The notes beneath the pieces are model-generated. The model saw nothing but the letters and a program-made list of their open reading frames with translations. It made no database searches and had not been told where the DNA came from. A DNA stretch of 40,912 nucleotides from Bacteroidaceae bacterium (GTDB lineage Bacteria; Bacteroidota; Bacteroidia; Bacteroidales; Bacteroidaceae), in NCBI GenBank assembly GCA_017633615.1, contig JAGBPB010000081.1:1-40912 (forward strand), given 5' to 3'. Of this stretch, positions 26,301 to 32,532 are shown piece after piece. The position numbers were made by a program, and so were the translations under genes. Position 1 is the stretch's first letter. The number at the start of each line of letters is the position of its first letter.

Positions 26301-27527
26301 GAGATCAACGCTAAGGAGCGTGAGGATTATGCTGAGTACGGCGCACTCGTTGACACTCTTGCAAAGGCTGAGGCATTCAACGCTATCACCGCTCTGGATG
26401 CAGAAGTTGATGCTATGAGCGCTAACCTTAAGACCGCTACCCTGCTCTATGCCGGTAAGGTTTCCGGTTGGAAGGGTCAGACCGAGCGTCTGAAGGCTTA
26501 TCGTGCACTTGCCGAGGAACTCGAGATTGAGGAGATTACCGGCAACTGGGCTATCAAGAACTTCATTGATACAACTAATGTTGATAACGATGAGATTGCT
26601 GACATCTACAAGGCTGCCATCAAGTATCAGCTCTATCAGTTGATCGCTGCTGACGAACTTGACGATGAGGTAGACGTTACTCCGTTCATCAAGAACTACA
26701 ACCTGTATGTAACTCCTAAGATCGTTGAGCGTACCGACATCAAGGCTAACGCCGGCGGTGCAAGAGTTGCTGATACTCTCGGTGCTCAGATCCAGCACGT
26801 ACAGCACCAGTGGAACAGCGGTAGCCTGAATGGCCAGATGCCTATCTGGATTATGATTCAGACCGTATGGTATGATGATCTCTATCCGGGTTGGAGCGCA
26901 TGGGCCGGCACTGACGGTAACGCTATGGTAACTCCTGACAACAGCAGTTATTCAAGACTGGAGAATCATCTTGCTTGCTTCGACGGCCAGATCGGTATGG
27001 ACTGGAACGGTAAGGCTGAGATCAAGGAGGTTCTGACCGGACTGCCCGCAGGTTACTACAGCCTCGGCGTTGGCTTCTACCAGCAGACCGGTAGCAACAC
27101 TCAGTTGAAGGCTATGACTTGGAAGACCCTCGCAGGTGGTAAGGATACTCTCATTACCATGGAGTCTGCAAAGGCCGGTTCAGGTGCTAAGAGCCTGGCT
27201 CTTGACAGTATTGCCTTCCATACTGGTAAGGATTCTCTGACAATTGACCTTATTGTTACTTCAGGTAACGGTTGGACCGAGGCTGATAACTTCACTCTTA
27301 CATTCATGGGTAAGGATGAGAGCTTCAACTATGATGGCGCTGTTGCAGCTGCAAAGGCTGACTTTGAGAATAAACTCAACAACCGCGTAACCATCGTAAA
27401 TGCTCCTAAGGCTCAGGCTGGCCGCGTAGAGTTCTACAACGCAGGAGGCATGAAGGTTGACGCTCCTAAGTCAGGTCTCTACATCAAGGTTGAGAATGGC
27501 GTAGCTACTAAGGTTTTCGTTAAGTAA
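23316..27527 (+). CDS. Very large secreted multidomain protein with helical FIVAR-like region and C-terminal sorting-like tail
   Basis: A signal peptide (LLLLGLPAIAQP) starts this 1403-aa protein. Residues ~25-820 are beta-rich and Trp/Tyr-rich, like surface or carbohydrate-binding modules; I recognise no catalytic site. Residues ~828-1080 are Ala/Lys/Asp-rich helices of FIVAR or coiled-coil type (ADAEKKVAGL, LIADAKKEINAKE). Residues ~1110-1330 look like another beta-sandwich. The end reads GRVEFYNAGGMKVDAPKSG then LYIKVENGVATKVFVK, resembling the C-terminal domains of type IX secretion cargo or of Prevotella surface proteins. It has its own 154-nt A/T-rich leader and terminator, so it is probably a separate, strongly expressed transcript. 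Function is unknown; a glycan-binding or cell-surface scaffold role fits the locus. Confidence 0.72.
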   Translation: MKKRDLLMAGLLLLGLPAIAQPDLTDPRSAKVVFTQNFEQDWDAWKSTVIDTLKEIQYYSKEGNTNGTSFTPWSDASWKKGPVRVDTVMYIYKGEMTVIDSGEKKKGNELWGDDNETSATIINDNSDERHAELSAFGEADGGGAHYFQFTSDTFTNVAGGYTTAYSNQLAARYRRNLFVRLNPGDVTENSSYRLTFYAKAKTLPAHVNMVATPTVYADVMRGYYHCEKPFSMGYISNDATSHPYEYSNTFEYTKNDFGDDGNWDNWEKITFMTYYTTDSIAEYFVFKDGYWWAETDWTWKKGSLDKEGNAIATDLNYIVQPDKYFVRLGFPADYTVYAVDNISLTKSWIGGCEYYGDKMRVDFGYKTNLKDLVAAEKKAHGFDQIELDKSTFDVWCKKTGQDWFQMPMRSAEYHADGYMYLFTGFFDLGDETYSYQFADYDSVYVTFRNPSDPTIQLLYTDAPFPKGNDSLWIKGDTATKTAGKIVPDFVNELAIPNPTAKIWKGVYSKYDLPPVMLQAPFEEGSFAITPTNQLKFKFSRKIDIDNKDNTDKAIAYVGGERWKLSWSASDSMLVLDRDVDKIFAENAGKNMSAALAGDYEIQILKLHGIGTDPGADVIRHYHFGAFNRDAAAATVKVSDWRSEIKETGAWDRPMPASLWCYDAEDGFYGGEGLNYSPYKKCGLYKMKDDGKNGNALFYLSGRTNGIYGSLYTVETLAAAAYNIEFSSFGWSRQNDIKVYVYKKPAEMTYDNLKGATKTLVGTYKPGYQTSWSGNDTEESWNANVERFSFTFSIAEAGDYVIEWETPKEGSQSYYGVAIGNYTLAAGASAAAAYGLNKAVALAEARAALATANTALYSGEALTALQAAIREYKTGGAFDIAHAENQAPSVWAEAIKAVQKVTSTLATRMDKIDALQTKIADAEKKVAGLTEDYKKFDVTAKLEVLIDSAKNKFPITTEADKNVDNLTTLLDNAIKAVDSRVDKNNNLNTLIADAKKEINAKEREDYAEYGALVDTLAKAEAFNAITALDAEVDAMSANLKTATLLYAGKVSGWKGQTERLKAYRALAEELEIEEITGNWAIKNFIDTTNVDNDEIADIYKAAIKYQLYQLIAADELDDEVDVTPFIKNYNLYVTPKIVERTDIKANAGGARVADTLGAQIQHVQHQWNSGSLNGQMPIWIMIQTVWYDDLYPGWSAWAGTDGNAMVTPDNSSYSRLENHLACFDGQIGMDWNGKAEIKEVLTGLPAGYYSLGVGFYQQTGSNTQLKAMTWKTLAGGKDTLITMESAKAGSGAKSLALDSIAFHTGKDSLTIDLIVTSGNGWTEADNFTLTFMGKDESFNYDGAVAAAKADFENKLNNRVTIVNAPKAQAGRVEFYNAGGMKVDAPKSGLYIKVENGVATKVFVK

Positions 27528-27552
27528 ACATTAGGAAACTATAATCTGAATG

Positions 27553-27592
27553 AATCGGCGGAGAGCGCAAGGCTCCCCGCCGATTCTCTTTT
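27553..27592 (+). terminator. Intrinsic terminator after the 1403-aa protein gene
   Basis: AATCGGCGG (27553-27561) pairs with CCGCCGATT (27577-27585), with inner GAGC/GCTC (27563-27566, 27572-27575). CTCTTTTT follows. Confidence 0.88.
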
Positions 27593-27694
27593 TATCACTT
27601 TTTTGCTGTGTGTGTTATGCGGTTTAATTAAAAGAGGGTATCTTTATACTCGCTTACCAAATATGTATATTATTAACCTCATTATAATCAACAG

Positions 27695-29050
27695 ATGAAA
27701 GCAAGATTTTGTATCCTGGCAGCTCTCATGCTGGCCGGCATTGCCGCACAGGCACAGAATCCTATTATCCGTGACCAGTTCTCGGCTGATCCGTCGGCTC
27801 TGGTAGTAGGCGACCGCGTCTATGTATTCCCCTCACATGATATCAAGGCTCCGGCAGAGTATGCCCGTAAGGACTGGTTCTGCATGGCTGACTATCACGT
27901 ATTCTCATCGGCCAACCTTACCGATTGGACTGACCATGGTATGATTGTAAGCCAGTGGACTGCTCCCTGGGTTAATGAGAAAGGTTATTCAATGTGGGCA
28001 CCTGACTGTAAGCAGAATCCCACAAACGGCAAGTATTATTTCTTCTTCCCTGCAGGTGCCAAACCACAGCCCAGTGCAAACGGACGTCGTGGAATGGGCG
28101 GTAACCGTGTAGGTATTTGCACTGCCGATTATCCTGAGGGCCCGTATACCCCCGAGGCTACTCCCATTGAAGGTGTAGGCGGTATAGATCCCTGTATCTT
28201 TGTTGATGATGACGGTACAGGATATCTGGTTATGCCGGGTATAACCATCACCAAGCTGGCTCCTGACTGGAAGTCAGTATCAACTGATCCTGCTGACCGT
28301 CACCGCGTAGAGGGCGTTCCCACCAAGGGTCTTGTGGAGGGTCCTTATCTTTACAAGCATGGTGGCAAGTACTATATGACTTTCCCCTGGGCACGTGACG
28401 TTGAGGAGGTTCTTGCATACTGCGTTGCTGACAATATATTCGGCCCCTATGAGTTCAAGGGTGTGTTCTTTGAGGAGCATGCAAACAAATGCTGGACTAA
28501 CCACCACTCAATCATTGAGTTCAGGGGTCAGACCTATCTGTTCTATCATCACAACGAGTACTCACCTGAGTTTGACAAGAACCGTTCAGTTTGCGCTGAC
28601 AGTATCTTCTTTGATGATGAGAAGGGTGAGATCAAGATGGTTAAGCCTACTCTTCGCGGTATCGGTGTTACCCAGTCTGACACTCAAATCCAGTTGGACC
28701 GTTACACTGCACTGAGCGCAAGCGGTGACTCTATCGCTTACCTGGAGCCCAGTAACTATTTTGCAGGTTGGAAGACCGTATTCTATGAGAAGGGTGCATG
28801 GGCAAAGTACAACACAGTTGAGTTCAAGAAGGCTCCCAAGACCGTAAGTGTTAAGGTTGTCGCTCCGTCAGCAGGTAAACTTGATATCCTGCAGGATGAC
28901 AAGGTTATCGCTACCGTAGATGTCCCTGCAGACCGTCAGATGGTTATGGTTGACGCTCCTGTAAAGGGTGCTGCCAAGGGAATTCATCACCTCAAGGTAC
29001 GTATGGCAACCGAGGGTCAGATTCAGGTTGACTGGCTTACATTCAAATAA
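27695..29050 (+). CDS. Exported GH43 enzyme with C-terminal accessory domain
   Basis: The signal peptide MKARFCILAALMLAGIAAQA is followed by a GH43 propeller. Likely catalytic residues are Asp32 in SADPSA, Asp165 in GGIDPCIF and Glu215 in LVEGPYLY. The late NHHSIIEFRGQTYLFYHH resembles the leaderless GH43 at 6822, so the two are subfamily relatives acting in different compartments. Residues ~345-451 form a beta-rich domain (AGWKTVFYEKGAWAKYNTVE and onwards to a final VDWLTFK), reminiscent of CBM6-type modules. Periplasmic location is likely since no lipobox is seen. It lies 18 nt before the next GH43 gene. Arabinofuranosidase or xylosidase activity is the family expectation. Confidence 0.87.
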   Translation: MKARFCILAALMLAGIAAQAQNPIIRDQFSADPSALVVGDRVYVFPSHDIKAPAEYARKDWFCMADYHVFSSANLTDWTDHGMIVSQWTAPWVNEKGYSMWAPDCKQNPTNGKYYFFFPAGAKPQPSANGRRGMGGNRVGICTADYPEGPYTPEATPIEGVGGIDPCIFVDDDGTGYLVMPGITITKLAPDWKSVSTDPADRHRVEGVPTKGLVEGPYLYKHGGKYYMTFPWARDVEEVLAYCVADNIFGPYEFKGVFFEEHANKCWTNHHSIIEFRGQTYLFYHHNEYSPEFDKNRSVCADSIFFDDEKGEIKMVKPTLRGIGVTQSDTQIQLDRYTALSASGDSIAYLEPSNYFAGWKTVFYEKGAWAKYNTVEFKKAPKTVSVKVVAPSAGKLDILQDDKVIATVDVPADRQMVMVDAPVKGAAKGIHHLKVRMATEGQIQVDWLTFK

Positions 29051-29068
29051 TCCCCACGACAGTGTGAC

Positions 29069-30700
29069 ATGAAAACAAAAAACATACTGACAGCCATCCT
29101 GGCCATGCTTCTTTTTGCATGGTCAGGATGTACTGCTAAGAATAAGCAGACCGAGTGCGTTAACCCGCTCACGTATACTGACATACCGGACAATGACTGG
29201 ATCCGTGTAGGTGATGACTATTATATGGTAAGCACTACCATGTATTTCTGCCCGGGTGCACCAATCATGCACTCAAAGGACCTTGTCCATTGGGAACTGG
29301 TTAGTTATGTATATGACTTCCTTGAGGATGATGATGTGTATAACCTGCGTAACGGCCGCAACGCCTATGGCAAGGGACAGTGGGCTACATCACTCCGTTA
29401 TGTCAATGGTACATATTACGCCTTGTTTATAGCCAATGACCAGAACAAGACCTATATCTACCACACAAATGATATCACCAAAAGCAATTGGGATCGCTAT
29501 GTGATAAACCGTCCGTTCCACGATGCATCAATGCTCTTTGAGGACGGCCATCTGTATGTGGTCTGGGGTAATGGTGAGATACGCATCATTGAACTTGAAC
29601 CCGACGGTTCCGCCATCAAGGCCGGTGCTGAGGAAAAGATCATTATTGACTCTCCGCGTCAGGGATATAACCTTCGTGCCGAGGGTGCCCATATCTACCA
29701 CATAGGTGACTATTATTATGTGATAGTAATTGACTGGCCAAGCGGTGGAGTACGTACCGAGACCTGCTGGCGTTCAAAGGACCTGTTTGGTCCCTATGAG
29801 AGCAAGACCATATTGAGCGGTGCGTTTGACGGCCGCGGTGACGGTGTGGCTCAGGGCGGTATCATTGAGACACAGAACGGTGACTGGTACTCAATAATGT
29901 TCCAGGATCACGGTGCTGTAGGACGTATTCCTACTCTTCAGCCCATGAAGTGGGTTGACGGATGGCCTATTCTGGGTGATGATACCAAACCTGTCAAGCA
30001 GTTTACGGTAAATCTGCCTGAAAGCGGCAAGAACCGTACTTGGGATAGCGATGAGTTCAGTTATAAGAAGAATGAACTTGACCTGGTATGGCAGTGGAAC
30101 CATAAACCCGATAATAGCGCATGGTCTGTTACCGAGCGCAAGGGCTGGCTTCGTCTCAAGACCGGCCAAGTAGCAACAAACGTTACCAATGCCCGCAATA
30201 CTCTTACACAGCGCACAGTCGGCCCCCGTTGCTATAGCGAGGTCCTGATGGATGCAAGCGGTATGAAACCTGGCGATAGAGCCGGTATAATTGCCTTCCA
30301 GAGCAATTACTGCACCATAGGTGTAGAAGTGGCCGATGACGGATCAAAGAGCCTTGTAGCGATGACACACCGCAATATGGGACGTCGTCGCGGACCGCAG
30401 CAGGCAGGTCAGGAACAGCCTAACCCTGATACCGAGGCATTGCGTATACCGCTTACCCAGGATAAGGTATGGCTCAAGATAAAGTATGTGTTTACTCCCC
30501 AGGCCGAGGGTGAGCGCGCCGACCAGGCTTTCATGAGTTACTCACTGGACGGCAAGAACTGGAATGATGTCGATGCTGTATTGCAGATGTCATTCAGTCT
30601 GGATTACTTTACCGGTTACCGCACGGGTCTGTACAGTTTCTGCACTACTCAGGCAGGCGGCTATGCGGACTTTGATTATTTCCATCAGGCGGCGTATTAA
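29069..30700 (+). CDS. GH43 lipoprotein with C-terminal beta-sandwich domain (xylosidase/arabinofuranosidase-like)
   Basis: The lipobox WSGC with Cys21 indicates a lipoprotein. The propeller shows DNDWIRVGDDYYMVSTTM and MYFCPGAPIMHSKDLVHWE, the pattern of the GH43 group that contains beta-xylosidases with a C-terminal domain. Asp152 in FHDASMLFEDG and Glu205 in RAEGAHIYHI are the probable pKa modulator and acid; the base is probably an Asp in the DNDW block. Residues ~340-543 (WQWNHKPDNSAW to YADFDYFHQA) form the concanavalin-like GH43 C-terminal domain. It differs from the other two GH43 enzymes and probably removes a different linkage. It shares a transcript with the gene before it. Confidence 0.88.
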   Translation: MKTKNILTAILAMLLFAWSGCTAKNKQTECVNPLTYTDIPDNDWIRVGDDYYMVSTTMYFCPGAPIMHSKDLVHWELVSYVYDFLEDDDVYNLRNGRNAYGKGQWATSLRYVNGTYYALFIANDQNKTYIYHTNDITKSNWDRYVINRPFHDASMLFEDGHLYVVWGNGEIRIIELEPDGSAIKAGAEEKIIIDSPRQGYNLRAEGAHIYHIGDYYYVIVIDWPSGGVRTETCWRSKDLFGPYESKTILSGAFDGRGDGVAQGGIIETQNGDWYSIMFQDHGAVGRIPTLQPMKWVDGWPILGDDTKPVKQFTVNLPESGKNRTWDSDEFSYKKNELDLVWQWNHKPDNSAWSVTERKGWLRLKTGQVATNVTNARNTLTQRTVGPRCYSEVLMDASGMKPGDRAGIIAFQSNYCTIGVEVADDGSKSLVAMTHRNMGRRRGPQQAGQEQPNPDTEALRIPLTQDKVWLKIKYVFTPQAEGERADQAFMSYSLDGKNWNDVDAVLQMSFSLDYFTGYRTGLYSFCTTQAGGYADFDYFHQAAY

Positions 30701-30722
30701 AAGTTAAAAAACAATAAGAATT

Positions 30723-30730
30723 TAACTTCG
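30723..30730 (+). promoter_or_regulatory. Possible -7 box of the sigma-factor operon
   Basis: TAACTTCG differs from TAnnTTTG at one base and lies 22 nt before the sigma-factor ATG in a 52-nt gap. No convincing -33 element is visible. Confidence 0.3.
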
Positions 30731-30752
30731 GCACTGATTATTTATATTAAGG

Positions 30753-31343
30753 ATGAAACGTGATCAGAGTGACATAGTGAACAACCAAGGATCTCTATCA
30801 GTGAGCGATGAATCCATTGCCCGTTTGCTATGTGATGACAATCATGTAGAGGAGGCCGTACGCCTCATCATGAAGAAGTATGGCGAACCGCTTTACTGGC
30901 ACATACGCCGAATGGTGGTGGCCCATGATGATGCCGAGGACTGCTTGCAGGAGACAATGATAAACGTATACAAGTACAGGAGTACCTACTCCAATGAGTA
31001 TCCGCTTTCATCATGGCTCTACAAGATAGCGACGAATGAGAGTCTTAAACTGCTCAAGAACCGTTCGGGTTTCACAATGTCAGTTGATGACCTGGGCGAT
31101 TCACTTAAGGACAGCGTACGCGAGGAAGCAAGTCCTAATGCCGATGAGACTCTGATTCTCCTCCAGGAGGCGATAGCGCTCCTGCCGGCCAAGCAGAAGA
31201 TGGTGTTCAACCTGCGTTACTATGATGACAAGAGTTACGAGGAGATACACCAGATAGTGGGAGACAGTGTGAATACACTCAAGACCAACTATCATTACGC
31301 AGTGCAGAAGATAAAGGATTATATATTAGAACATCAGTTATGA
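30753..31343 (+). CDS. ECF-type RNA polymerase sigma factor
   Basis: This is a 196-aa sigma-70 family factor with only regions 2 and 4. Region 2 covers about residues 40-105, with DDAEDCLQETMINVYKY (RNAP contact/-10 recognition) and PLSSWLYKIATNESL. Region 4 covers about 125-190, with ALLPAKQKMVFNLRYYDDKS and a helix-turn-helix (YEEIHQIVGDSVNTLKTNYH). It redirects RNA polymerase to a stress or envelope regulon. The stop overlaps the next gene start (ATGA), linking it to a small membrane protein and a periplasmic protein, as in many sigma/anti-sigma/sensor operons. A direct role in controlling the glycan locus is possible but not shown. Confidence 0.9.
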   Translation: MKRDQSDIVNNQGSLSVSDESIARLLCDDNHVEEAVRLIMKKYGEPLYWHIRRMVVAHDDAEDCLQETMINVYKYRSTYSNEYPLSSWLYKIATNESLKLLKNRSGFTMSVDDLGDSLKDSVREEASPNADETLILLQEAIALLPAKQKMVFNLRYYDDKSYEEIHQIVGDSVNTLKTNYHYAVQKIKDYILEHQL

Positions 31344-31669
31344 AAGAATTTGATCTGGAAGGACTTAGCAGAGAAATGCCCTACAAGATGCCGGAGCATT
31401 TCCTGGATGACATGACCGAACGTGTCGTTGCCCAGATTGCCAAGGAGCGCAAGCACCGCACAGAGCGCAGGATTGTGGCTCTGTTTGCAAGCGCAGCCAG
31501 CGTAGCAGCAGTTGCCCTGCTGTTCCTGCATCCGTTCGGAACGAGCGGTCTCAACATACCTGACTACGAGAGCATTTCACAGTGCGCAAGCGTAGATGAG
31601 GTACTGCAGAATATGACAGCCGATGAACTGGGTGTCTATTCAATGATGAGCAACTACTACGGCAATTGA
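31340..31669 (+). CDS. Small single-pass membrane protein, candidate anti-sigma factor
   Basis: This 109-aa protein has a charged N-terminal part of ~45 residues (MPEHFLDDMTERVVAQIAKE), one membrane helix (about 47-64, VALFASAASVAAVALLFL) and a short exterior tail. That topology, N-terminus inside, fits a small anti-sigma factor. The ATGA overlap with the sigma-factor gene supports a functional link. No zinc-binding or FecR-type motif is visible, so the assignment is by context only. A periplasmic protein gene follows 2 nt after the stop. Confidence 0.6.
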   Translation: MKEFDLEGLSREMPYKMPEHFLDDMTERVVAQIAKERKHRTERRIVALFASAASVAAVALLFLHPFGTSGLNIPDYESISQCASVDEVLQNMTADELGVYSMMSNYYGN

Positions 31670-31671
31670 TT

Positions 31672-32460
31672 ATGAAGAAACGTTGGACAGCATTGCTTAT
31701 TCTGGCCGGTTTGTTGCTGACCTCGCCGTCTGTTATGGCGCAGGACAGGGACGAGCAGATGATCAATGCGTCACTTCGTTTCATCAAGGAGAATGCCAAT
31801 CTCACCAAAAAGGAGTACGAGAAGTTTGCCAAGATCTACATTGAATACAATGAGCAGTTGGTAAAACTTAATCGTGAACTCAAACCCGAATCACGTGATT
31901 ACATGAAGCGCTGGCAGGAGATCAATTCTGACTATATGCAGAAATTGAATAAGGCTCTGCCGGATTCCACCCGCCAGAAAGTGGGTGTTGCCCAGTGGGA
32001 ACTTGGTCAGAAGGTTTGGGGTGAGAGATCGGAGCAGACCCGTATACATTCGGAACGTCAGTTCCAGATGATGGGGCAGTGGAACATAATGAACCCGCAG
32101 TTCATGATGCAGCCACATATGTATGATTTCCAACGTCATCGCCAGTTTGAGATGCAGCAGGCTGATGAGCAACAGCAACAGTGGTGGGAGAACTACTGGA
32201 AAAACTGGGGCCAGCCTGATACTGCAATGATGCGCCGTATGCAGGAGAATCGCAGACGTTTTGAAAGCCGTGACAGTATCTGGCAGCAGCGTCGCCAGCA
32301 ATTCGGTCCTCAGGGACCTCAAGGTCAATTCGGACCACAAGGCCAGCAGTTCCCACAGATGGGGCAGCCAGGTCAGTTCGGAAGTCCTGGTTTTGGTGGT
32401 CCCGGTTTTGGTGGTCCTGGTTTCGGTGGTCCTCAGTTCACACCCGGTTCAAACAGATAA
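31672..32460 (+). CDS. Periplasmic CpxP/Spy-like protein with Gln-rich region and GFGGP repeats
   Basis: After a signal peptide (LLLTSPSVMAQD) comes a helical region, NLTKKEYEKFAKIYIEYNEQ, resembling LTxxQ proteins such as CpxP, Spy and ZraP, which sense or chaperone misfolded periplasmic proteins. The middle is rich in Gln, Trp, Met and Arg (ADEQQQQWWENYWKNW). The tail is low complexity: GPQGPQGQFGPQGQQ then three GFGGP units. The chosen ATG at 31672 gives a clean signal peptide; an in-frame TTG at 31666 is less likely. It closes a sigma factor / membrane protein / periplasmic protein triad, so it may be the sensor or a target of that system. The similarity to LTxxQ proteins is suggestive, not certain. 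Confidence 0.65.
   Translation: MKKRWTALLILAGLLLTSPSVMAQDRDEQMINASLRFIKENANLTKKEYEKFAKIYIEYNEQLVKLNRELKPESRDYMKRWQEINSDYMQKLNKALPDSTRQKVGVAQWELGQKVWGERSEQTRIHSERQFQMMGQWNIMNPQFMMQPHMYDFQRHRQFEMQQADEQQQQWWENYWKNWGQPDTAMMRRMQENRRRFESRDSIWQQRRQQFGPQGPQGQFGPQGQQFPQMGQPGQFGSPGFGGPGFGGPGFGGPQFTPGSNR
32386..32430 (+). repeat. Three tandem 15-nt repeats encoding GFGGP
   Basis: Units at 32386-32400, 32401-32415 and 32416-32430 differ by single third-position-type changes (cctggttttggtggt and variants). The repeat is within the coding tail of the periplasmic protein and could vary in copy number by slippage. Confidence 0.85.
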
Positions 32461-32477
32461 ATTTCATTTCTGAATAA

Positions 32478-32513
32478 AAAAAGAAGAGGAGCAGATTACT
32501 GCTCCTCTCTTTT
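32478..32513. terminator. Bidirectional intrinsic terminator between convergent operons
   Basis: AGAGGAGCAG (32485-32494) and CTGCTCCTCT (32499-32508) pair perfectly around ATTA. T residues follow on the + strand and an A run (32476-32482) precedes, giving a T-tract on the - strand. Genes converge here from both sides. Confidence 0.92.
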
Positions 32514-32532
32514 TGTGCCTAAGCCTGACGGC

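Noticed and set aside
25977..26807. 276-aa open frame antisense to the 1403-aa protein gene
   Set aside because: It lies fully within the strongly coding + strand frame, has no recognisable domain, and its length follows from biased codon use in the Ala/Lys/Asp-rich region.
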